Below are positions 1 to 6,205 of a stretch of DNA of 7,652 bases, in pieces (position 1 is the stretch's first letter; the number at the start of each line of letters is the position of its first letter). Location: NCBI GenBank assembly GCA_964490725.1, contig CAZBDU010000158.1, forward strand, positions 1 to 7,652, written 5' to 3'. A program made the translations under genes and the position numbers. This DNA comes from CAZBDU01 sp964490725 (GTDB taxonomy: Bacteria; Spirochaetota; Spirochaetia; SZUA-6; DRHE01). The notes beneath the pieces are model-generated. The model was not told where the DNA came from. It made no database searches and saw only the letters and a program-made list of their open reading frames with translations.

Positions 1-108
1 GGCAAGGGCAGTGGCGGGCGGGAGCCGCACCGGCGCGCGGGGCGGACCGGGCGCCGGGTCCCGGGCGGCGGCTGCGTTGGGCCCGGGCCCTCTGGATGCC
101 TCGCCGGC
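1..108. other. GC-rich region without a supported gene
   Basis: No reading frame here has both a credible start or continuation and protein-like composition. The stretch is almost entirely G and C and includes a perfect 12-bp palindrome, GGGCCCGGGCCC, at 79-90. It has no T-tract that would make it a convincing intrinsic terminator. It could be the end of an upstream transcription unit or a leader for the arsR operon. The window edge prevents a decision. Confidence 0.5.
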
Positions 109-143
109 TTGACACGGTCTGCAGATATGCATTATTGTGCAAT
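109..143 (+). promoter_or_regulatory. Candidate arsR-acr3-hgcAB promoter and ArsR operator
   Basis: A perfect -35 hexamer, TTGACA, lies at 109-114. An AT-rich patch follows (about 121-152), the only one for several hundred bases in this GC-rich DNA. Candidate -10 hexamers are TTATTG (132-137, 17-bp spacer) or TATTGT (133-138, 18-bp spacer, 4 of 6 consensus). A small dyad, ATTG-TG-CAAT (134-143), overlaps the -10. An ArsR-family repressor bound there would block RNA polymerase. The promoter overlaps the first possible start codons of arsR, so either the true arsR start is downstream (GTG at 145 or 157) or the hexamer match is fortuitous. This is read by eye only. Confidence 0.35.
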
Positions 144-504
144 CGTGAATCAAGGCGTGGAAAAGCTGAAGTCCGCCGGCGAGGAGACCCGGCTGCGCAT
201 CCTGCGGCTCCTGGTCCGCGCCGGCGAGGAGCTGTGCGTCTGCGAGCTGGTGGACGTGCTGGCCAAGCCTCAGTACACCGTCTCCAAGAGCATGACCAAC
301 CTCAAGAAGGCGGAGCTGGTGGAGGAGCGCCGGGACGGAAAGCTCATGATGTACCGCCTGAAGCGCGGTCCCTTCAACGACCGCCTCTTTCAGGCCATCG
401 CCGTCCTGCCCGCCGAGGCTCCCCTGTACCGCAACGACTTCCTCAGGCTGGAGAAACGCCTGGCCCTGCGCAGAGAGGGCCGTTGCGTGGTCACCTACCG
501 GTAG
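127..504 (+). CDS. arsR: ArsR-family As(III)-responsive repressor
   Basis: This encodes a 125-residue winged-helix repressor of the ArsR/SmtB family, a cytosolic DNA-binding protein that leaves its operator when trivalent arsenic binds. The family signature EETRLRILRLL is at residues 19-29. ELCVCEL (35-41) carries the Cys37-x-Cys39 pair, matching the ELCVCDL As(III) site of E. coli ArsR; the third, dispensable Cys is Val42 here. The recognition helix is around residues 48-61 and the beta-wing DGKLMMYRL at 70-78. There is one further Cys near the C-terminus (Cys120). The start is uncertain. ATG at 127 is the only ATG, but it has no Shine-Dalgarno sequence and a promoter-like element overlaps it. 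TTG 109 and GTG 145 or 157 are in-frame alternatives. An ArsR-like regulator upstream of and co-transcribed with hgcAB has been described in Pseudodesulfovibrio mercurii ND132, so control of hgcAB by this protein is plausible. Confidence 0.93.
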   Translation: MHYCAIVNQGVEKLKSAGEETRLRILRLLVRAGEELCVCELVDVLAKPQYTVSKSMTNLKKAELVEERRDGKLMMYRLKRGPFNDRLFQAIAVLPAEAPLYRNDFLRLEKRLALRREGRCVVTYR

Positions 505-575
505 GGAAGGCGCCGGGCCCACGGCCGGCGGGCCCCGCGGGGGGACGGCAGAAGGGAAGCAAGAAGGAGGGCTGC

Positions 576-1745
576 ATGGAAAGGAAGGCCGAGAAAAAGC
601 TGAGCATCTTCGAGCGGTACCTCACCCTGTGGGTGGCGCTGTGCATCGGCGCCGGGGTGGCTCTGGGGCGGCTGGCGCCGCAGGTGGCGGTGGCCCTGGA
701 CTCCCTGTCCTTCTACCAGGTTTCCATCCCCATCGCCGTATGCCTGTTCTTCATGATGTATCCCATCATGGTGAAGATCGACTTCGGCGAGGTGGTACGC
801 GCCGGCAAGACGCCCAAGCCCGTGCTCATGACCCTGGGGATCAACTGGGCGATCAAGCCCTTCACCATGTACCTGATCGCCTCCCTGTTCCTGGGCGTCC
901 TGTTCCGCCGCTTCCTCCCGGGCACGGAGATCTTGAAAAGCGGGCAGGAGGTGGAGCTGTGGCGAAGCTACATCTCCGGGGCCATCCTGCTGGGGATCGC
1001 CCCCTGCACCGCCATGGTGCTGATGTGGAGCTACCTGGCCCGGGGCAACGACGGGCTCACCCTGGTGATGGTGGCCATCAACTCCCTGACCATGCTGGTG
1101 CTGTACGCGCCGTTGGGCGGGTTCCTGCTGGGGGTGAACGCCATGCCCATCCCCTGGCAGACCATCCTGCTCTCAGTGGCGGTGTACGTGGCCCTGCCCC
1201 TGGTGGCCGGTTACTTCTCGCGGCGGGCCATCATCCGCAGCCGCGGGGAGGAGTGGTTCCGCCGGCGGTTCCTCCACACCCTCACCCCGGTGAGCATCGT
1301 GGCGCTGCTGCTCACCCTGGTGCTGCTGTTCTCCTTCAAGGGCGAGATCATCCTGGGCAACCCGCTCACCATCTTCTGGATCGCCGTACCGCTGTTCATC
1401 CAGACCGTCCTGATCTTCAGCCTGGGCTACTTCCTGCTGTCCAGGCTGCTGCGGCTGTCCTACCACGACGCGGCGCCGGCCTCCATGATCGGCGCCTCCA
1501 ACCACTTCGAGGTGGCCATTGCCACCGCCACCATGCTCTACGGCCTGTCCTCCGGGGCCGCGCTGGCCACGGTGGTGGGGGTGCTCATCGAGGTGCCGGT
1601 GATGCTTCTGCTGGTGTGGGTGTGCAAGCGCACCTGCTTCCTGCACGGCGAATGCCGGCTGGACCTGCCGCAGTGCCGGGCCGCGCGGGAGGCCGCCCCC
1701 CGGGTGGAGGCCCCCGGGGCGGGGGCCGCGGCGGGGCCCGCATGA
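576..1745 (+). CDS. acr3: Acr3-family arsenite efflux permease
   Basis: This 389-residue inner-membrane permease of the BASS superfamily should export As(OH)3, and possibly Sb(III), using the proton motive force. The translation shows the expected series of about ten hydrophobic segments. The two residues essential in characterised Acr3 proteins are present: the TM4 cysteine in GIAPCTAMVLMW (Cys144) and the late-TM glutamate in GVLIEVPVM (Glu339). IGASNHFEVAIA near residue 305 is also family-typical. The start is the ATG at 576, preceded by a strong AAGGAGG (564-570). The open frame extends further upstream but there overlaps arsR and looks like shadow sequence. An unusual tail after the last TM has four cysteines (350, 354, 360, 367) and then a Pro/Ala/Gly-rich end. 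The stop overlaps the hgcA start (ATGA at 1742-1745), implying translational coupling. No arsC or arsM is visible in the window. Confidence 0.96.
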   Translation: MERKAEKKLSIFERYLTLWVALCIGAGVALGRLAPQVAVALDSLSFYQVSIPIAVCLFFMMYPIMVKIDFGEVVRAGKTPKPVLMTLGINWAIKPFTMYLIASLFLGVLFRRFLPGTEILKSGQEVELWRSYISGAILLGIAPCTAMVLMWSYLARGNDGLTLVMVAINSLTMLVLYAPLGGFLLGVNAMPIPWQTILLSVAVYVALPLVAGYFSRRAIIRSRGEEWFRRRFLHTLTPVSIVALLLTLVLLFSFKGEIILGNPLTIFWIAVPLFIQTVLIFSLGYFLLSRLLRLSYHDAAPASMIGASNHFEVAIATATMLYGLSSGAALATVVGVLIEVPVMLLLVWVCKRTCFLHGECRLDLPQCRAAREAAPRVEAPGAGAAAGPA

Positions 1746-2827
1746 GCCCGGCTGGCGCCTCCGGCCCGGCGCAGGAAGCGGCCCCGAGCCCCGGGGCCCC
1801 GCCGGGCGCGGCTGTCCCGTGCCCCGTGCCGCGGGTGGGCTGGGAGTGGTCCTCCCGGGAGCGCCGGGGCGCGCGGCTCTGCCGCTGGAGCAACCGCTTT
1901 CGCATGCGCTACTCGCTGCCGGCGGGGCTGTACGAGCTGGGCGATCCGGACGGGGAGTCGCCGGTGCTGGTGACCGCCAACTACCGGTTGAGCTTCGACC
2001 TGCTGCGCCGCGCCATGGCCGGCCGCAGCGCCTGGATCCTGGCGCTGGACACCTCCGGTATCAACGTCTGGTGCGCCGCCGGCAAGGGTACCTTCGGCAC
2101 CGGGGAGCTCACGCGCCGGGTCCTCGCAAGCGGGCTGGAGGAGGTGGTGGGCCATCGCAGGCTGATCCTCCCTCAGCTGGGCGCCCCCGGGGTGCAGGCG
2201 CACCTGGTGCAGCGCGCCACAGGCTTCTCCGTGCGCTACGGCCCGGTGCGGGCCGAGGACCTGCCCGCCTACCTGGACGCGGGAGCCCGTGCCACCCGGG
2301 AGATGCGCGCCGTGCGCTTTCCGCTCCGTGACCGCCTGGCGCTGGCCCCCATGGAGCTGGCCCACGCCCTGCGGCCGCTGGCCTGGCTGCTGGCGGGCAC
2401 TCTGGCGCTCTTCGGTATGGCCCCCCAGGGCATCCTTTTCCAGAAGGCCCTCAGCGCCGGGATGCCCTTCGCCCTCATGGAGCTGGTGGCCGTGCTGGCC
2501 GGCGCGCTCCTGTTCCCGCTCCTGCTGCCCTGGCTGCCGGGCCGGGCCTTCGCCCTGAAGGGCTGGATCCTCGGCCTGGTGGTGACCCTGCCCTTCTCCT
2601 GGCTGGAGCACACGCGCGCCTCCGGCGGTACGGTCCGCGCGCTGCTGGCGCTGGTTGCCTTCCCGGCGCTGGTCTCCTTCATGGGCTACACCTTCACGGG
2701 AAGCACGCCCTTCACCAGCCTGTCGGGGGTGCGGCGGGAGCTGCGCGTGGCGCTGCCCTTCTACATCCTCTCCGCGGCGGCTTCCACTGCGCTGCTGGTT
2801 CTTGCTATTATAGGGAGCTGGAGATGA
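1742..2827 (+). CDS. hgcA: HgcA, corrinoid protein of mercury methylation
   Basis: HgcA carries a methyl group on a cobalamin cofactor and transfers it to Hg(II), making methylmercury; its native substrate is unknown. The 361-residue product has the diagnostic cap-helix motif NVWCAAGK at residues 108-115, in which Cys111 is the residue known to coordinate cobalt. Around it are family blocks SPVLVTANY (73-81), LILPQLGAPG (141-150) and GFSVRYGPVRAEDLPAYLDAG (161-181). A membrane domain of five helices follows, at about 211-226, 244-263, 271-287, 299-316 and 336-357. FTGSTPFTSLSGV (318-330) is also HgcA-typical. The first 28 or so residues are a Pro/Ala/Gly-rich extension before the usual core. 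ATG 1742 is chosen because it forms an ATGA overlap with acr3, although its Shine-Dalgarno is weak; GTG at 1826 or 1835 would remove the extension. The stop overlaps hgcB by ATGA. Confidence 0.97.
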   Translation: MSPAGASGPAQEAAPSPGAPPGAAVPCPVPRVGWEWSSRERRGARLCRWSNRFRMRYSLPAGLYELGDPDGESPVLVTANYRLSFDLLRRAMAGRSAWILALDTSGINVWCAAGKGTFGTGELTRRVLASGLEEVVGHRRLILPQLGAPGVQAHLVQRATGFSVRYGPVRAEDLPAYLDAGARATREMRAVRFPLRDRLALAPMELAHALRPLAWLLAGTLALFGMAPQGILFQKALSAGMPFALMELVAVLAGALLFPLLLPWLPGRAFALKGWILGLVVTLPFSWLEHTRASGGTVRALLALVAFPALVSFMGYTFTGSTPFTSLSGVRRELRVALPFYILSAAASTALLVLAIIGSWR

Positions 2828-3270
2828 GCATGACCTATCTGTCCGGAGTGGTGACCCTGGAGTACCGGGAGGAGCTCTGCCGCGGCTGCGGCCGCTGCGT
2901 GGAAGTCTGTCCCCGGGAGGTTTTCGTCATGGAAGGCCGCCGGGCGGCGCTTCTGGACCGGGACCGCTGCATCGAGTGCGGCGCCTGCGCGCTCAACTGC
3001 CCCGAGGAGGCCATCCAGGTGCGGGCGGGGGTGGGCTGCGCGGCGGCGGTGCTGAACGGCCTGCTCACCGGAGGCGAGCCTTCCTGCGGGTGCGGCGGGG
3101 ACTGCTCCCCGGAGGATGCGGTCGCGCAGCCGGGCCAGGAGCCCGTGCTGTACGATCTGGGCGGCGAGGCCGGTGGGCGAGACCCCGGCGGGCGGGAGGC
3201 GCAGCCGGCCGCGGAGCGCCAGGCGGCGGGCTCCTGCGGCTGCGGGACAGGGAGCACCGGCTGCTGCTGA
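2824..3270 (+). CDS. hgcB: HgcB, 2[4Fe-4S] ferredoxin of mercury methylation
   Basis: HgcB is the ferredoxin partner of HgcA, thought to reduce its corrinoid and pass Hg(II) to it through terminal cysteines. Two cluster motifs are clear: Cys19-x2-Cys22-x2-Cys25-x3-Cys29-Pro and Cys49-x2-Cys52-x2-Cys55-x3-Cys59-Pro. GVGCA with the additional conserved Cys72 follows, and the protein ends in the expected Cys147-Cys148. At 148 residues it is clearly longer than the usual HgcB of about 95-100. A Cys-rich segment SCGCGGDC (87-94) sits where the family normally ends. Then come about 42 Pro/Gly/Glu/Ala-rich residues and a second tail, SCGCGTGSTGCC (137-148). The start ATG at 2824 overlaps the hgcA stop and is preceded by GGGAGCTGGAG. 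The amphipathic N-terminus (TYLSGVVTLEY) matches other HgcB proteins. Confidence 0.96.
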   Translation: MSMTYLSGVVTLEYREELCRGCGRCVEVCPREVFVMEGRRAALLDRDRCIECGACALNCPEEAIQVRAGVGCAAAVLNGLLTGGEPSCGCGGDCSPEDAVAQPGQEPVLYDLGGEAGGRDPGGREAQPAAERQAAGSCGCGTGSTGCC

Positions 3271-3339
3271 GGCCGGCGCCACCGGCGGCAACCCCCGTCC
3301 GCCCGAAGCCGCCAGGTGTGCGCGGCGGGAGGATGGACC

Positions 3340-4041
3340 ATGAGACGCACGCTGCTCCTGCTGGGATGCATCACCGCCCTGGCCTGCGGCCGCGGCCTGG
3401 CCCTGGGGAGCGGTGAGAGCGGGCGCACTCGCAGCGTCTCCGGCGCCACCGGAGTGCTGCTGTCCGTGCCGGGGGAGCTCACCATCACCCAGGGCCAGCG
3501 GGAGTCCCTGGAGATCTCGGCTAACGACAGCCTGCTGAGCGGCATCATCACCGAGGTGCGGGACGGCACCCTGCGCATCCGCAGCCGGGGCATGCTCTTC
3601 GGGCTGGGCTCCGTTCGCTACCGGCTGACTCTGCGCGCCGTGCACCGCATCGCCATCACCTCCTCCGGAAGGATCCGCGCCGAGCGCCTCCACACCGAGT
3701 CCCTCGAGGTCCGGCTCACCTCCTCCGGCGACCTGGCCATCGGGGACCTGGAGGCGGACCGCGTGGACGTGCTGCTGTCCGGCTCCGGCGCGATGAGCGC
3801 GGCCGGTCAGGCCCGGGAGCAGCGCGTACGGGTCACCGGCTCCGCCTCCTACCGCGCCCGGGAGCTGCGCAGCCGGCAGGCCTCGGTGGAGCTCACCGGC
3901 TCGGGGGACGCGGCCCTCTGGGTGACCGACCGGCTGGAAGCCAACCTCACCGGCAGCGGCGACCTGCGCTACCACGGGCGGCCCCGGGTCACCTCGCGCG
4001 TCACCGGCTCGGGCAGCCTGGAGAGCCTGGGCCCGCACTGA
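3340..4041 (+). CDS. Exported head-GIN (DUF2807) beta-helix-like protein
   Basis: This 233-residue product resembles the DUF2807 'putative auto-transporter adhesin, head GIN' family, whose function is not established. It starts at the ATG at 3340, six bases after GGGAGGA (3327-3333). The N-terminus MRRTLLLLGCITALAC is a signal peptide: signal peptidase I could cut after Ala15, or Cys16 (ALAC) could be a lipobox cysteine, giving a lipoprotein. The mature part has a ladder of small-residue turns: SSGR (108-111), SSGD (128-131), SGSG (147-150), TGSA (166-169), TGSG (186-189), TGSG (204-207) and TGSG (222-225). The regular spacing of 18-20 residues is that expected of a right-handed beta-helix. 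It begins 69 bases after hgcB on the same strand with no visible terminator between, so it may be the operon's last gene. A role in mercury or arsenic handling cannot be inferred from its sequence. Confidence 0.82.
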   Translation: MRRTLLLLGCITALACGRGLALGSGESGRTRSVSGATGVLLSVPGELTITQGQRESLEISANDSLLSGIITEVRDGTLRIRSRGMLFGLGSVRYRLTLRAVHRIAITSSGRIRAERLHTESLEVRLTSSGDLAIGDLEADRVDVLLSGSGAMSAAGQAREQRVRVTGSASYRARELRSRQASVELTGSGDAALWVTDRLEANLTGSGDLRYHGRPRVTSRVTGSGSLESLGPH

Positions 4042-4081
4042 GCCGGAAAGCTCCACGCACAGCCCCCGCTACCAGTTGAAC

Positions 4082-4110
4082 TTGAACTTGCGCCCGTCCG
4101 GTGGTATATC
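4082..4110 (+). promoter_or_regulatory. Probable feoB promoter
   Basis: TTGAAC at 4082-4087 (-35, first four bases consensus) and TATATC at 4105-4110 (-10, first four bases consensus) are separated by exactly 17 bases. The -35 hexamer is itself part of a direct repeat: TTGAAC also occurs at 4076-4081. Transcription would begin near 4117, about 46 bases before the feoB ATG and inside the palindrome at 4113-4130. Confidence 0.55.
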
Positions 4111-4112
4111 TG

Positions 4113-4130
4113 AGTTAGGCGAGCCTAACT
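4113..4130. promoter_or_regulatory. DtxR-type metal-regulator operator (iron/manganese box)
   Basis: AGTTAGGC-GA-GCCTAACT is a perfect inverted repeat with 8-bp arms and a 2-bp centre. Its TTAGG/CCTAA half-sites match those of DtxR/IdeR operators. It lies directly after the -10 element, at the expected transcription start, where a metal-bound repressor would block transcription of feoB. The window encodes two DtxR-family proteins, of which the canonical one at 7061-7525 is the more likely binder. Confidence 0.75.
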
Positions 4131-4162
4131 TCGGACTGCCGCCGCGGGGCGGCTGTACCCGG

Positions 4163-6169
4163 ATGGCCGCCCTGACGGGAAACATCGTGAGGATCGAGAC
4201 CAGCACCGGCCGACACAGCGCAGCCCCGCACCCGGAGAGCTTCCTGGGGGCCCCGCGGGTAGTCATTCTGGGCCTACCCAACAGCGGCAAGAGCCAGCTC
4301 TTCAACGACCTCACCGGAGGCTACGTCCTGGTGGCCAACTACCCTCTGACCACGGTGGAGCCCCAGCGGCGCACCGCGCTGGTTCACGGCCGCCGCTACG
4401 TGCTGGAGGACACTCCCGGCCTGTACGGCCTCTACGGGCATTCCGAGGAGGAGATCTCCGTGCGGGAGGAGCTGTTCGCCGACCCGCCGGACGGCCTGAT
4501 CGTCTGCACCGACGTGCGCAGGCTGAAGCAGTCCCTGCTGCTGATCCAGGACCTGGCGGAGCTGGACCTGCCCCTGCTGGTGGCGCTCACAGGGACCGAG
4601 GAGAGCCGGCAGCGCGGCCTGGAGGTGGACCCCGAAAGGCTGGCGGAAGCCCTGGGCGCGCTGGTGGTGGAGCATCGCCCGCTGCTCGCCGCCGGGCTGG
4701 AGAAGGTGCGGGCTGCGCTGGAACGCATGCAGCCGGCGGGGCTGCGCCTGGATCACGGCGCGGAGCTGGAGCGACGCCTTTCGCTGGCGGTCGAAGCCAT
4801 CCCCGGGCGGCTTGCCTTCCGGCGGGCCAGGGCGCGATTGCTCCTGGCGGGCGACCCCTCGGTGGCGCGTTCACTGGAAGCCGGCCTGAGCCCCGAAGAA
4901 CGCACCCGGCTTCAGGGGAAGACCGCGGAAGCCCGGCGGGGCTACCGCGGCAGCCTGCACCGGGCGTTGAACGGGCGGCGCGCCGCAGCCGTGGAGGAGA
5001 TGGCCCGCCGGGCGGCCCGCCGGGTGCGCGGCAGGCCGGGACGGGCCGCCGCGGCGGCGGCTCGCCTGTGCCGCCATCCGGTGGCGGGCCTTCCCATTCT
5101 GGCGGCGGTGGTGGCCCTCACCTACGTGGCGGTGGTCTACCTGGCCGGGTGGCTGGACCGCACCCTTTCCGTCCTCCTGGTGGACCCGGCGCTGGGAGTA
5201 ACCGCTCGCCTGGTGAGCAATCCCTTCTGGAAGGACTTCCTGATGGGAGACTACGGGCTGCTCACCCTGGGGCTGTTCAACGCGCTGGTCACGGTTCTGC
5301 CCATCCTGTCGGTGTTCTTCCTCATCCTGGGCCTGCTGGAGGACGTGGGCTACCTGCCCAACCTGACCGTGCTGGCCCGCAGGGTGCTGGAAAAGGTGGG
5401 CCTGAGCGGCCGCTCGGTGATGAGCCTGATCCTGGGCTTCGGCTGCAAGACCATGGCCACCCTGACCACGCGGGGAATCACCTCGCGGCGGGAGCGCTAC
5501 ATAGCGATCTTTCTCATCGCCTTCGCCATCCCCTGCTCCGCTCAGCTGGGCATAGACCTCAGCATCCTGGGACGCGTGGGGCTGCAGGCCGCGCTGATCG
5601 CCTTCGGCACCCTGGCCGCGGTGGAGATCGGCGCGGGGCTGATCCTGAACAGGATCCAGCCGCCGGAGCCCAGGACGGACTTCATCCAGGAGCTGCCCCC
5701 CTTGCGGCTGCCGGACCCCAGGGCCAGCCTGCGCAAGACCGGCTATCGCCTCTGGTGGTTCCTGAAGGAGGCGCTGCCGATCTTCCTGGTGGCCGCAGTG
5801 GCCATGTTCGCTCTCCACCGCCTGGGGGTGCTGGGATGGCTGGAGGCAGGCCTGCGGCCTGTGGTGACCGGGTGGCTCGGCCTGCCGGAGCGCATCGTGG
5901 AGGTTCTGATTCTCTCCATGGCCCGCCACGAGGCGGGAGCGGGTCTGCTGCTGAGCATGGTGGGCGCCGGGGCCCTCAGCTACGGGCAGGTCGTTGTGGC
6001 CGTGGTGCTGACCACCATGTTCGTGCCGTGCTTCGCCAACATCGTGGCCATGTGCCGCCAGCTGGGGCTGGCCCGGGGGCTTCTCACCACCCTGGTCATC
6101 AACGCCGGCTCCTTCGTGCTGGCGGGCCTCCTGCGCTGGGCGCTGGTGCTGGCAGGCGTGGCGGGATAG
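4163..6169 (+). CDS. feoB: FeoB-type ferrous iron transporter, variant form
   Basis: FeoB is an inner-membrane Fe(II) importer with a cytosolic N-terminal G domain. This 668-residue protein has the P-loop GLPNSGKS (37-44), the G2 region ANYPLTTVEP (58-67) and the G3 motif DTPG (83-86). A helical linker leads to a membrane domain with at least seven clear hydrophobic segments, near 308-329, 366-392, 446-464, 473-495, 536-551, 610-631 and 640-666. The pseudo-symmetric gate cysteines are Cys428 in GFGC and Cys458 in IPCSAQLG, with Cys623 in FVPC. GFGCKTMATLTT replaces the usual GFGCNVPA sequence and suggests a second FeoB subtype. The G4 position is TGTE (143-146) where FeoB normally has NxxD, and no clear G5 is seen. 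ATG 4163 is chosen because longer in-frame starts (TTG 4076) would lie within the promoter and operator. No separate feoA is present; the FeoA domain is fused to the next gene's product. Confidence 0.94.
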   Translation: MAALTGNIVRIETSTGRHSAAPHPESFLGAPRVVILGLPNSGKSQLFNDLTGGYVLVANYPLTTVEPQRRTALVHGRRYVLEDTPGLYGLYGHSEEEISVREELFADPPDGLIVCTDVRRLKQSLLLIQDLAELDLPLLVALTGTEESRQRGLEVDPERLAEALGALVVEHRPLLAAGLEKVRAALERMQPAGLRLDHGAELERRLSLAVEAIPGRLAFRRARARLLLAGDPSVARSLEAGLSPEERTRLQGKTAEARRGYRGSLHRALNGRRAAAVEEMARRAARRVRGRPGRAAAAAARLCRHPVAGLPILAAVVALTYVAVVYLAGWLDRTLSVLLVDPALGVTARLVSNPFWKDFLMGDYGLLTLGLFNALVTVLPILSVFFLILGLLEDVGYLPNLTVLARRVLEKVGLSGRSVMSLILGFGCKTMATLTTRGITSRRERYIAIFLIAFAIPCSAQLGIDLSILGRVGLQAALIAFGTLAAVEIGAGLILNRIQPPEPRTDFIQELPPLRLPDPRASLRKTGYRLWWFLKEALPIFLVAAVAMFALHRLGVLGWLEAGLRPVVTGWLGLPERIVEVLILSMARHEAGAGLLLSMVGAGALSYGQVVVAVVLTTMFVPCFANIVAMCRQLGLARGLLTTLVINAGSFVLAGLLRWALVLAGVAG

Positions 6170-6205
6170 CCGCGGCGTCCCCGGCGGTGGACTCCGCGCC
6201 GGCGG

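Noticed and set aside
96..575. Upstream extension of the acr3 reading frame
   Set aside because: It would overlap all of arsR, is Arg/Pro-rich shadow sequence, and acr3 has a strong Shine-Dalgarno right before ATG 576.
2782..2811. TATTAT near the end of hgcA as a possible internal promoter for hgcB
   Set aside because: The -10 match is fair (5 of 6), but no acceptable -35 lies at the right distance, and the hgcA/hgcB overlap already explains expression.
3272..3286. GCCGG-CGCCA-CCGGC hairpin after hgcB as a terminator
   Set aside because: The 5-bp stem has no following T-tract; in DNA this GC-rich such stems are common by chance.
2761..4056. Long minus-strand open frame opposite hgcB and the GIN gene
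   Set aside because: Low-complexity Ala/Gly/Gln composition with no recognisable motif; hgcB and the GIN protein explain the region.
4076..4162. Earlier in-frame start for feoB (TTG at 4076)
   Set aside because: The segment contains a promoter and a perfect operator palindrome and encodes no FeoB-like sequence.
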